Source: an uncultured Croceitalea sp. (GTDB lineage: Bacteria; Bacteroidota; Bacteroidia; Flavobacteriales; Flavobacteriaceae). Taken from it: 64,000 nucleotides of DNA. The position numbers and the translations under genes were made by a program. The notes under the pieces were generated by a model. It searched no databases and had not been told where the DNA came from. It saw nothing but the letters and a program-made list of their open reading frames with translations. Where the stretch lies: assembly GCA_947503285.1 (NCBI GenBank), contig CANNDD010000008.1, forward strand, positions 1-64,000, given 5' to 3'. Of the stretch, positions 37,827 to 45,723 are shown in pieces. Positions within the stretch are counted from its first letter, which is position 1; every line of letters starts with the position of its first letter.

Positions 37827-38206
37827 GTGTTATTATTAGTTATGTTAAATAGTTTAGTTCATTCAGTAGCCAGAAACTTGGGAAATACTGAATAAGAGAT
37901 AAAATTATACAATCAATAGGCATGAAATATGTATTATATTATCATTCTCTTATACTATTTTTTAGAAATTGAAATTAACTGTTAAAACTTGCGCTGAGAC
38001 AGTGATATTGGCAGGGATATGGGGTATGGATGCATAAATTGTCTTGGTTGCCAATCAAAAAACGATAAATATCAGTAGCAAATCTTATTGCGCTGTTATT
38101 TTTTTAACATATTATTTAAGGTTTTCTGGTATTTTAAAGATTCAAAAAGGATTTAAAATAAGGTTAATGACAAAATAGTATTAACTTGCCCTAAAAACGA
38201 ATCCAA
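37827..38206. other. Divergent control region of susC and the AraC-type gene
   Basis: 380 AT-rich bases between the divergent susC and AraC-type genes. They must contain both promoters and probably the regulator binding site. A small inverted repeat TTGG-ttg-CCAA lies in the middle (near 38044-38054). No clear TAnnTTTG box with a fitting -33 element was found. Confidence 0.45.
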
Positions 38207-39076
38207 TTGTTAAAAACGTATCAAAGGGAAATCACCGCATTGTCTCCGCAAGACAGTTTTTTGGTCATGGATCGGTTTAGGGATACTTTTGATTATCCTA
38301 TTCATTTTCATCCTGAATTAGAGCTGAATTATATTCATAATGGTAGAGGGATGCAACGTACCGTCGGTTTTAGCATTGAGGAAATTGATGACCATGAATT
38401 GGTTTTGGTAGGCTCTAATGTGTACCATGGATGGAAAATGCACAACTGTACGAAAAGTGTTCACGAGGTGACCATTCAATTTCATAACGATCTTTTTACC
38501 GAGAACTTACTGCGAAGAAGTATCATGAAACCGTTTCGTGAAATGATGGAAAGGTCCGTACACGGTATTCTATTTGATAAAAATGAGTCAAGAAAAATAG
38601 CCTCAAGAATAACCCGGGTCTCTAAAATAGAGGGATTCGACTACTTTTTAGAGATGTTTTCCATTTTATACGATTTATCCCTAACTAAAAACCAGCGATT
38701 ACTTTCGGTATCACAGATGTCAAGGGACGATTTCGATAATAGTGACAAGGTGAAGCTCTTCTACAACTTTATACAAGAAAATTATGCCAATAAAATTACC
38801 CTAGACCAAGTGTCAAGCCTTTTGAATATGAGCAAGGTTTCGTTCAATAGGTTCATAAAGAAAAGTACCGAACGTACCTTTGTCGAATATCTGAATGACG
38901 TTCGTATTGAAAATGCCTCTCGCATGTTGGCAGAGGAGACCTTTGGGGTTTCTGAAATCGCATATAAATGTGGATTCTACAACATTGCAAATTTCAATAG
39001 GGTATTCAAAAAGGCAAAAGGGTGTACCCCGAGTCAATACCGTAAGGAATTCTACAAACTAACAAGGATACAATAA
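38207..39076 (+). CDS. AraC-family transcriptional regulator of the Sus-type locus
   Basis: 289 residues from a TTG start. The first in-frame ATG lies 21 codons inside and would remove conserved residues (TYQREITAL), so TTG is preferred. The N-terminal cupin-like sensor has FDYPIHFHPELELNYI. The C-terminal double HTH covers about 185-285 with LDQVSSLLNMSKVSFNRFIK and SEIAYKCGFYNIANFNRVFK. By position it should control susCD and the oxidoreductase genes that follow, which begin 21 bp behind it. Confidence 0.87.
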   Translation: MLKTYQREITALSPQDSFLVMDRFRDTFDYPIHFHPELELNYIHNGRGMQRTVGFSIEEIDDHELVLVGSNVYHGWKMHNCTKSVHEVTIQFHNDLFTENLLRRSIMKPFREMMERSVHGILFDKNESRKIASRITRVSKIEGFDYFLEMFSILYDLSLTKNQRLLSVSQMSRDDFDNSDKVKLFYNFIQENYANKITLDQVSSLLNMSKVSFNRFIKKSTERTFVEYLNDVRIENASRMLAEETFGVSEIAYKCGFYNIANFNRVFKKAKGCTPSQYRKEFYKLTRIQ

Positions 39077-39097
39077 CATAAAAACTACAATAAGAGC

Positions 39098-40819
39098 ATG
39101 CAGATCATTGAAACTCCGAAAACATACGATGTCATTATCGTAGGTTCAGGCGCCGGTGGTGGAATGGCAACAAAAATACTTGCTGACGCCGGCCTTAAAG
39201 TAGCCGTCGTTGAGGCGGGGCCGCATTTCGATCCCGCAAACCCTGACCAACAGACGCAACTGAAATGGCCTTACGAGTCTCCAAGAAGAGGTGCCAATAC
39301 GGTACGTCATTTTGGGGATTTTGATACGGCCTATGGAGGTTGGGAAATTGAAGGAGAACCCTATACCAATGAAGACGGGAGCGATTTCAAATGGTTTCGA
39401 TCTCGCATGTTGGGGGGTAGAACCAACCATTGGGGCCGTATCTCACTTCGATTCGGTCCGAAGGATTTTAAAAGAAAAGACCAAGATGGTCTTGGTGACA
39501 ATTGGCCCATCGGGTATGATGATGTGAAACCTTATTATGATAAGGTAGATAAATTGATTGGGGTATTCGGCACCAATGAAGGGTTGCCGAATGATCCCGA
39601 TGGTTTCTTCTTGCCGCCACCAAAACCGAGGTTGCACGAATTATTCTATATCAAAGGTGCCAAAGGTGCCAACGTTCCGGTAATACCTTCTAGAATGTCG
39701 ATGTTGACCAAGAAGATCAATAACGAAAGGGGAGTTTGTTTTTACTGTGGGCAGTGTTCAAGATCATGTTCCGTGTATGCGGATTTTTCATCGGGGAGCT
39801 GTTTGATATTTCCAGCCCAAAAAAATGGGGGGCAGGTCGATCTCTATGTAAATTGCATGGTGCGACAAGTCACGACCAATGAAGAAGGCAAGGCGACCGG
39901 GGTTTCTTATATCAATAAAGAAGATAGAAAAGAATATCAACTAAAAGGCAAGGTTGTGGTGCTTGCGGCATCGGCATGCAGCTCGGCCCGAATCCTGCTG
40001 AATTCAAAGAGCAGGCAACACCCTAATGGCCTTGGTAATTCGAGTGATGTTGTTGGAAGGTACCTTCATGATTCCACAGGTAGCAGCAGGGCCGCTTTCG
40101 TACCTGATTTGATGAATAGGGAAGTGTCGTATAATGAAGATGGTGTTGGCGGAATGCATGTGTATTCCCCATGGTGGTTAGACAATAAGAAATTGGATTT
40201 CCCTAGGGGCTATCATATTGAAGTCTGGGGTGGAATGGGTATGCCAAGCTATGGTTTTGGTTTCAACCCCAATGACTTCAACCGATTCTTTGGGTTGACG
40301 GTCGGGGGCTATGGCAATGGGCTACGAAAGGATGTAAAAAAGTATTATGGATCTGTATTAGGTTTTGGGGGAAGGGGGGAATCCATTCCCCAGAAAAGTA
40401 ATTACTGCGAGATCGACAACTCTAAAGTAGATGAATTCGGCATACCCGTGCTAAAGTTCCATTACAAATGGACGGACAATGAGATCAAACAGGTCAAACA
40501 TATGCACGATACGTTTGAAGAAATCATACACCATATGGGGGGTGAGGCCTTGGGTGACAAACCAACGGAGGCCCAAAATCACGGGATCGCCCCACCCGGA
40601 TGGATCATACATGAGGTAGGTACGACCCGTATGGGGGATGACAAAAAAACGTCTGTGGTAAACAAATATCAGCAATTGCATGATGTGGATAATGTTTTTA
40701 TTGTCGATGCCGGGCCTTTTGTATCACAGGCAGATAAGAACCCAACCTGGACTATTTTGGCGTTATCTTGGAGAACTTCCGACTATATTATTGAACAATT
40801 AAAGCAGCAAAACATTTGA
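39098..40819 (+). CDS. GMC-family FAD dehydrogenase with Fe-S cysteine motif
   Basis: 573 residues. The FAD site VGSGAGGG is near residue 17, with GGRTNHWGR near 107. A four-cysteine motif of the CxxCxxCxxxC type lies at Cys214, 217, 220 and 224. The C-terminal part has HEVGTTRMG and NPTWTILALSWRTSDY. Cysteine motifs in this place bind an Fe-S cluster in the catalytic subunit of FAD-dependent sugar dehydrogenases. The next gene encodes the matching small subunit, so the pair should oxidise a sugar or glycoside hydroxyl in the periplasm. Glucoside 3-dehydrogenase is a candidate activity. No cytochrome subunit is adjacent. Confidence 0.88.
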   Translation: MQIIETPKTYDVIIVGSGAGGGMATKILADAGLKVAVVEAGPHFDPANPDQQTQLKWPYESPRRGANTVRHFGDFDTAYGGWEIEGEPYTNEDGSDFKWFRSRMLGGRTNHWGRISLRFGPKDFKRKDQDGLGDNWPIGYDDVKPYYDKVDKLIGVFGTNEGLPNDPDGFFLPPPKPRLHELFYIKGAKGANVPVIPSRMSMLTKKINNERGVCFYCGQCSRSCSVYADFSSGSCLIFPAQKNGGQVDLYVNCMVRQVTTNEEGKATGVSYINKEDRKEYQLKGKVVVLAASACSSARILLNSKSRQHPNGLGNSSDVVGRYLHDSTGSSRAAFVPDLMNREVSYNEDGVGGMHVYSPWWLDNKKLDFPRGYHIEVWGGMGMPSYGFGFNPNDFNRFFGLTVGGYGNGLRKDVKKYYGSVLGFGGRGESIPQKSNYCEIDNSKVDEFGIPVLKFHYKWTDNEIKQVKHMHDTFEEIIHHMGGEALGDKPTEAQNHGIAPPGWIIHEVGTTRMGDDKKTSVVNKYQQLHDVDNVFIVDAGPFVSQADKNPTWTILALSWRTSDYIIEQLKQQNI

Positions 40820-40821
40820 TC

Positions 40822-41535
40822 ATGGACAGAAGAAAAAGTTTAAAATCAATAGTATTGGGTGGCGTTGCTGGCGGATTGGCCATTCATGGGTGTAAACCTC
40901 AAAGTGAGCAAAAGTTGGATGAGGCCGTAAAAATCAAAGAATATGATTATGGCCGCACTCCCGAGGAAAAGGAATACGATGAAGAACTGCTAACCGAACA
41001 GTTTTTCAATACACATGAAATGGAGACCATTGCCGTGTTATGCGATTTGATCTTGCCTTCAGATGAGACATACAAAGGGGCTTTGGATGCCGAAGTACCA
41101 GACTTTATAGAGTTTATGGCAAAAGATCATCCACCTTTTCAAACAGACCTTCGTGGAGGCTTGATGTGGATAGACCATAAAAGTAATACCGATTATGGTG
41201 CTGAGTTCAAAACCGCTACCAAAGACCAGCAAAAAGCCATATTAGATGAAATTGCCTACCCTGATATTGAGGTTCAAGAAGTGAAAAGGCCTTTAGAGGT
41301 CAATTTCTTTTCTTTGATGCGAAACCTGACTATGACCGGTTTTTATACCTCTAAAATAGGGATTGAAGAACTGGGGTACAAAGGTAATATGCCCAATGTA
41401 TGGGATGGGGTGCCTGAAGCTGTTTTGGCGCAACATGGGGTTTCGTATGATACCAAGTGGGTCGAAAAATGCGTGGACCAGTCAAAACGGGGTATTTTAG
41501 CACAATGGGATGAACAAGGAAATTTATTGACCTAA
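40822..41535 (+). CDS. Gluconate 2-dehydrogenase subunit 3-type small subunit
   Basis: The ATG at 40822 gives 237 residues beginning MDRRKSLKSIVLGG. The twin-arginine-like start is followed by a hydrophobic stretch and a cysteine (IHGC), suggesting export by Tat together with the GMC subunit. A TTG at 40816 would add two residues and overlap the GMC gene, and is less likely. The domain (ETIAVLCDLILPSDETYKGA through FYTSKIGIEELGYKGN) matches the subunit-3 family that helps mature the flavin subunit. It begins 2 bp behind the GMC stop. Confidence 0.87.
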   Translation: MDRRKSLKSIVLGGVAGGLAIHGCKPQSEQKLDEAVKIKEYDYGRTPEEKEYDEELLTEQFFNTHEMETIAVLCDLILPSDETYKGALDAEVPDFIEFMAKDHPPFQTDLRGGLMWIDHKSNTDYGAEFKTATKDQQKAILDEIAYPDIEVQEVKRPLEVNFFSLMRNLTMTGFYTSKIGIEELGYKGNMPNVWDGVPEAVLAQHGVSYDTKWVEKCVDQSKRGILAQWDEQGNLLT

Positions 41536-41542
41536 TAAAAAG

Positions 41543-42385
41543 ATGATGAAAATTAAGAATTCAATAGTATTTTTTCTAATTGCCATTACAATGAATTTTG
41601 AATCGGTCTCACAAGAAATAGGTTTGCAGCTTTACAGTCTCCGTAACGAGATGAAAGATGATGTTGAAGGTACTTTGCAAAAAATTCAATCTTGGGGTAT
41701 CTCAAACATAGAAGAAGGCAATGGAGGAACACACGGGTATTCCATACAAGACTATAAGGCCATGTTGAATAAAAATCAACTAAAGATTGTAAGTGTAAGT
41801 GGAAGTTATGAGGATTTTAGGGATAACCCTGAAAAAATCATTTCCAAGGCCAAGGCTTATGGGGCAAAATATGCAGTTTGTTTTTGGATACCGCATAACG
41901 ATACCATTTTCACCATTAAAGAAACCAAGGCGGCCATTAATGTGTTCAACAAAGCTGGCAAAAAGTTGAAAGACGCCGGAATCACTTTGGCATACCACCC
42001 CCACGGGTATGAGTTCAGACCCTATAAGAAAGGCCTGTTGATGGACCATATGATTGAAAGTGCACAGCATTTTGCTTTTGAGATGGATGTGTATTGGTTT
42101 GCGCATCCCGGTGAAAACCCCATTGAATGGTTAAGAAGGTACCCTGATAAGTTTAAATTGATGCACCTTAAAGATTGCAAGAAAGGTGTTAAGGGTAACT
42201 TGAATGGAACATCGGATGTAGAAACCAATGTAGTGTTGGGTATGGGGCAAATCAATATTGCTGCCATTGTAGCAGAGGCTGTTAAAATGCAAATCGATTA
42301 CCTTTTTATTGAGGACGAATCGTCAAAGGCCATGAAACAAATACCCCAAAGTCTCAAATTTCTTCAATCATCACTTGATAAATAA
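41543..42385 (+). CDS. Secreted sugar isomerase/epimerase-like TIM-barrel protein
   Basis: 280 residues with a signal peptide (about 1-22, ending SVSQ). The xylose-isomerase-like TIM-barrel fold is shown by GLQLYSLRNEM, the metal-site neighbourhood LAYHPHGYEFRP and FEMDVYWFAHPGENPIEWL, and KLMHLKDCKKG. The usual metal ligands (Glu/Asp/His) appear present. A periplasmic member next to a GMC dehydrogenase fits proteins that process oxidised sugars or glycosides, but the substrate is unknown. Its TAA stop codon is the first triplet of the inverted repeat that bounds a small element. Confidence 0.82.
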   Translation: MMKIKNSIVFFLIAITMNFESVSQEIGLQLYSLRNEMKDDVEGTLQKIQSWGISNIEEGNGGTHGYSIQDYKAMLNKNQLKIVSVSGSYEDFRDNPEKIISKAKAYGAKYAVCFWIPHNDTIFTIKETKAAINVFNKAGKKLKDAGITLAYHPHGYEFRPYKKGLLMDHMIESAQHFAFEMDVYWFAHPGENPIEWLRRYPDKFKLMHLKDCKKGVKGNLNGTSDVETNVVLGMGQINIAAIVAEAVKMQIDYLFIEDESSKAMKQIPQSLKFLQSSLDK

Positions 42386-42604
42386 CGTGAGTTCGACGTA
42401 AGAAACCTGTCACTTATTTGGTTTCTCACGATTTATAGACTTATGTCAGGTTGAGCCTTTCGACTTCGCTCAAGACAGGCGCAGTTGAAACCTCTCTTTA
42501 AATGTACATTCTTTCAAGCCCTCGACTGCGCTCGGGGTGACAACAGTCTATTATTGTTGATATTTGTTCTCTTTTGGATCTACTGTTAGGTCGAACTCAC
42601 GTTA
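42383..42604. repeat. 222-bp MITE-like element with 15-bp inverted ends
   Basis: TAACGTGAGTTCGAC (42383-42397) returns as its exact reverse complement at 42590-42604. The inside contains smaller hairpins: AGAAACC/GGTTTCT near 42401-42427, and two arms around CTTTCGACTTCGCTC and CCCTCGACTGCGCTCGGGG of the kind repeated between genes in many Flavobacteriaceae. There is no open frame. No clear target-site duplication is seen. The stop codon of the preceding gene lies in the left end. Confidence 0.6.
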
Positions 42605-42854
42605 ACTAGAATATCAGACAAAGCTTAGCGGTTTTTACTACGTTATATTGGTAATGGAATCCGTGTTTTAGATGGTATATGATCAAGAACAATACTACTT
42701 GGGCTGGCATTCAAAATGCGCGTTCGGCCCTGAAAGCAGTTCTAGGTATGGGGAAACTTGCAACGATGCTACCCGTCCCTACAATATTTTGCCCCATGAT
42801 GAGCACTTCTAGTTTTTCCTTGGCTTCAATTTGGAAAGAAAAAATACAAAGAAC
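42605..42854. other. Region behind the sulfatase gene
   Basis: 250 bases with no intact gene. On the minus strand one frame reads IEAKEKLEVLIMGQNIVGTG and SIVASFPIPRTAFRAERAF before a stop, which looks coding and may be a remnant. A plus-strand frame (42679-43095) overlaps the sulfatase gene and is taken as a shadow. Confidence 0.35.
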
Positions 42855-44612
42855 CTATTTCCGCTTCAAATTCAATAATCGAAAATCAATGACACTGTTT
42901 CCCGGCATAGTTATGGCGCTTAAACCTAACTGCCCAATCCCTTTGTTCAAAGAAATTTCGCCCAGTTTAATTGCTTTGAAGTCCTTAACAAGGGACTCCA
43001 TTCTTGGGCTTCTATCTTTATCTGCCCCGATTAAATCGGGGTCATGGAATTCGGAAATGACCTTGGTTATTTTTGAATTGTTCAGCCTTAATTGAAGTTT
43101 AGTGCCAACAGCGTCCTTTTTGCAGGTGTAATAAAGAAAAACCTCAAAAGTGCCTTCTTGAAGTATATCTACATTCCAGAAAATGGAATCATTCGTGCTG
43201 ACCCAATTGGTGTAAAAAGAATCATTAGGCCATCGATTGCTTCTTGTGATCGAACCGGTCGCTATGGCATCGCGAGCGGGTAGTTGTGTATAATAATAAT
43301 CCTTTGTGCCTATGGTAAAAGGTCTTTTCTTATCAATTTTCGAAGCTAGTATTTCTTGCTCCCATTTTTCTTTAATGCGAACTAAACTATCCTTTATAAT
43401 CGGTTTTTTTGAGCTTATATCGATGGTTTGACCGAGGTCATTGTCCATATCATAGAGTCTATTCTCCGCATCCAACCTGTATTTTTGGGTTCTTAAACTG
43501 GTTTCTCCATTCCAATGGTTATATACGACCCTAGCCGTTGTAGCAGGGTTTTGATTCAATACTTTCGAACTTAGGTCAAGCCCATCCATCCTCAATGTGT
43601 CAGGTAGTTTGATTTTTGCCAGACCCGTCAATGTAGGCAATAGGTCTATCGACGCCATAAGTTGTTTTGATTTGTGCCCGGCTTTTATATGCTTAGGCCA
43701 TTTTATAAAAAAGGGTGATTTTACCCCACCCTCGTCGGTACTGCCTTTTTTGCCGCGCATACCGCCATTCCACCGCCAACCATTAGGGCCATTGTCAGAC
43801 ATGAAAATGACGATGGTGTTTTCTTCTAGGCCATTCTTTTTTAAGATGGCATTCAATCGGCCTATATTCCAGTCTATATTTTCAACCATTGCCAATGCTG
43901 CCCGGGTAAACCGTTCATCTTCCATTCCGTCACCTTGATATTGCATGGTAAGCGGCTTGTCTTTGAACCTAGCCCAGTATTCATCGGGTGATTGCATTGG
44001 GCTATGGGGGGTATTTATAGGCAGGTACAAGAAAAAGGGCTTGTCACGATTTTCAGAAACAAAATCAATGCCGTAGTTGAACAAATCATCTACTAAAAAA
44101 CCGTTCCCCTTTACAATTTCACCATTGCGTTCTAACATAGGACTAAAATAATTTCCCCAATGCCCAGAACAGAATCCGTAAAAATCATCAAAACCCCTAG
44201 CGTTGGGGTGGTAGGGCGGTTGCATGCCATTGTGCCATTTACCGTATGCCGCGGTTTGGTATCCATTGCTTTTCAAAACATCGGCTATCGTAGGTACGTC
44301 AAAGTCCATCCGTTCCCCACCGGCTGAGGTAGCATACACCCCTAGTCTTGGGAAGTGCTGGCCGGTTAATAACTCCGCCCGGGTAGGTGAACAAACTGGT
44401 TGAACGAAAAAGTTTTCCAACACCATACCCTTATAGGCTATACTGTCAATATTTGGTGTGGAAAGATTGGTATTGCCATGATAACTTAAGTCACCCCAAC
44501 CTTGATCATCGGTTAAAATCAGTACGATATTGGGTTGTTTGAAGGGTGCTTCCCTTTTGGTGCAAGAACATATCGCCAAAATAGTAAAAAAGGTACTTAA
44601 AAAAATCCTCAT
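42855..44612 (-). CDS. Sulfatase (type I, formylglycine-dependent), lipoprotein
   Basis: 585 residues. The lipoprotein signal ends AICSC. The metal-binding start NIVLILTDDQGWGD carries Asp35 and Asp36. The maturation motif C74-S-P-T-R is intact, so Cys74 is converted to formylglycine by an FGE-type enzyme. GKWHNG and ADVLKSNGYQTAAYGKW are typical of S1-family arylsulfatases. A C-terminal extension of about 120 residues (from about 460) has a beta-rich pattern, perhaps a carbohydrate-binding part. It probably removes sulfate from a marine polysaccharide. It closes the Sus-type locus. Confidence 0.92.
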   Translation of the reverse strand: MRIFLSTFFTILAICSCTKREAPFKQPNIVLILTDDQGWGDLSYHGNTNLSTPNIDSIAYKGMVLENFFVQPVCSPTRAELLTGQHFPRLGVYATSAGGERMDFDVPTIADVLKSNGYQTAAYGKWHNGMQPPYHPNARGFDDFYGFCSGHWGNYFSPMLERNGEIVKGNGFLVDDLFNYGIDFVSENRDKPFFLYLPINTPHSPMQSPDEYWARFKDKPLTMQYQGDGMEDERFTRAALAMVENIDWNIGRLNAILKKNGLEENTIVIFMSDNGPNGWRWNGGMRGKKGSTDEGGVKSPFFIKWPKHIKAGHKSKQLMASIDLLPTLTGLAKIKLPDTLRMDGLDLSSKVLNQNPATTARVVYNHWNGETSLRTQKYRLDAENRLYDMDNDLGQTIDISSKKPIIKDSLVRIKEKWEQEILASKIDKKRPFTIGTKDYYYTQLPARDAIATGSITRSNRWPNDSFYTNWVSTNDSIFWNVDILQEGTFEVFLYYTCKKDAVGTKLQLRLNNSKITKVISEFHDPDLIGADKDRSPRMESLVKDFKAIKLGEISLNKGIGQLGLSAITMPGNSVIDFRLLNLKRK

Positions 44613-44719
44613 GGGTTATATTTCACGTTGAGGGTAATATAGGCACTCTCTTGCTTCCAATCAAGTGCCGGTCTCGAATTGTAATTCGACATTGTTAGGT
44701 TTAAAAATGAAATTTAAGC

Positions 44720-44727
44720 TAAATTTG
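44720..44727 (+). promoter_or_regulatory. Probable -7 box for queD
   Basis: TAAATTTG fits TAnnTTTG exactly, 17 bp before the queD ATG. A TTG at 44692-44694 is a possible -33 element with a rather long 25-bp spacer. Confidence 0.45.
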
Positions 44728-44744
44728 TACTCTTATTTTAAGCT

Positions 44745-45155
44745 ATGATTGCCACAATTTGTAGAAAAGCCCATTTCAATGCTGCGCATCGGTTGCATAA
44801 TCCGAAGTGGAGTGATGAGAAAAACCGAGCTGTATTTGGTAAATGCAATAGCCCTAATTACCATGGCCACAATTTTGATTTAGAAGTGCGTATACGTGGT
44901 GAAGTCAATCCAGATACGGGTTTTGTAATGGACCTAGCGGTTTTGGGAAAGGTAATCAAGGATGAAATCGAATCGCGTTTTGACCATAAGAACTTAAACG
45001 AGGACTGCCCTGAGTTTGAAGGTATTCTGCCGTCAACGGAGTATTTTGTTAAAATTATCTATGATATTTTAAAACCAAAGCTCGATTCCGGGCAAAAATT
45101 GCACATAACCTTATTCGAAACACAAAAGAATGCTGCGGAATATGGAGATTGGTAA
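44745..45155 (+). CDS. queD: 6-carboxytetrahydropterin synthase
   Basis: 136 residues, normal length. Zinc ligands are His15 (FNAAHRLHN) and His40/His42 (YHGHNF). The catalytic Cys34 stands in FGKCNSPN, and the C-terminal pattern FETQKNAAEYG closes the domain. It converts dihydroneopterin triphosphate to 6-carboxytetrahydropterin in queuosine synthesis. The close relative 6-pyruvoyl-tetrahydropterin synthase cannot be fully excluded. tRNA-Val(GAC) follows 28 bp downstream on the same strand. Confidence 0.88.
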   Translation: MIATICRKAHFNAAHRLHNPKWSDEKNRAVFGKCNSPNYHGHNFDLEVRIRGEVNPDTGFVMDLAVLGKVIKDEIESRFDHKNLNEDCPEFEGILPSTEYFVKIIYDILKPKLDSGQKLHITLFETQKNAAEYGDW

Positions 45156-45183
45156 CATTTTTACGATATTGCAGCGATTTTAA

Positions 45184-45258
45184 GGAGTATTAGCTCAGTT
45201 GGTTTAGAGCGCTGCCTTGACAGGGCAGAGGTCACTGGTTCGAATCCAGTATACTCCA
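45184..45258 (+). tRNA. tRNA-Val (anticodon GAC)
   Basis: A 75-nt cloverleaf with acceptor GGAGTAT/ATACTCC, anticodon stem CTGCC/GGCAG with loop TTGACAG, and T-arm ACTGGTTCGAATCCAGT. The discriminator is A and CCA is not encoded. No separate promoter was seen, so it may be read together with queD. Confidence 0.94.
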
Positions 45259-45260
45259 CT

Positions 45261-45632
45261 TTAAAAACTGACCGTACAGGTTTTAGACTTTCCAAACCAT
45301 TTGACCCGGTTTCTAGATGCAAGACGGTATATTGTATCCCTTATTATTCTGGGGATAAATGCCAACAATGTAGCTACTAATTTCCACTTCGGAATTTTTG
45401 AGACGATTTTTAAGAACCCGTCTGAGTGGGTATGGGGTCCATCTTCATCGAATAAAATCACCGTGGTCAGTTCTTTTGTGGGAAACCCATGTTGAGAAAG
45501 CATTCTTTGTCCTATCGGTGATTGAAATGGGACAAATTCAAAACTTTCAACTGGTACTAGTTTTAAAAGCCATCCAACAACACCGTTACAAAGGTTGCAC
45601 TCTCCATCAAATATGATAATATTGGTTTTCAT
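45261..45632 (-). CDS. DCC-family thiol-disulfide oxidoreductase
   Basis: 123 residues. The family motif DGECNLCN stands at 9-16, with Cys12 and Cys15 as the redox pair. FEFVPFQSPIGQRML and SDGFLKIVSKIPKWK follow in the usual order. These thioredoxin-like proteins are common but poorly characterised. The stop lies only 2 bp from the 3' end of the convergent tRNA-Val gene. Confidence 0.88.
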   Translation of the reverse strand: MKTNIIIFDGECNLCNGVVGWLLKLVPVESFEFVPFQSPIGQRMLSQHGFPTKELTTVILFDEDGPHTHSDGFLKIVSKIPKWKLVATLLAFIPRIIRDTIYRLASRNRVKWFGKSKTCTVSF

Positions 45633-45723
45633 GATTGCTTGTTTACCCTTTTAGTTCGAATAAAACAAAGAATCATTTCATCGGCCGGCACACATTAGAC
45701 CATTTTTTAGAAAGTTTTATGAT

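Noticed and set aside
42679-43095. 138-codon plus-strand frame
   Set aside because: Most of it is antisense to the sulfatase gene, whose motifs are clear.
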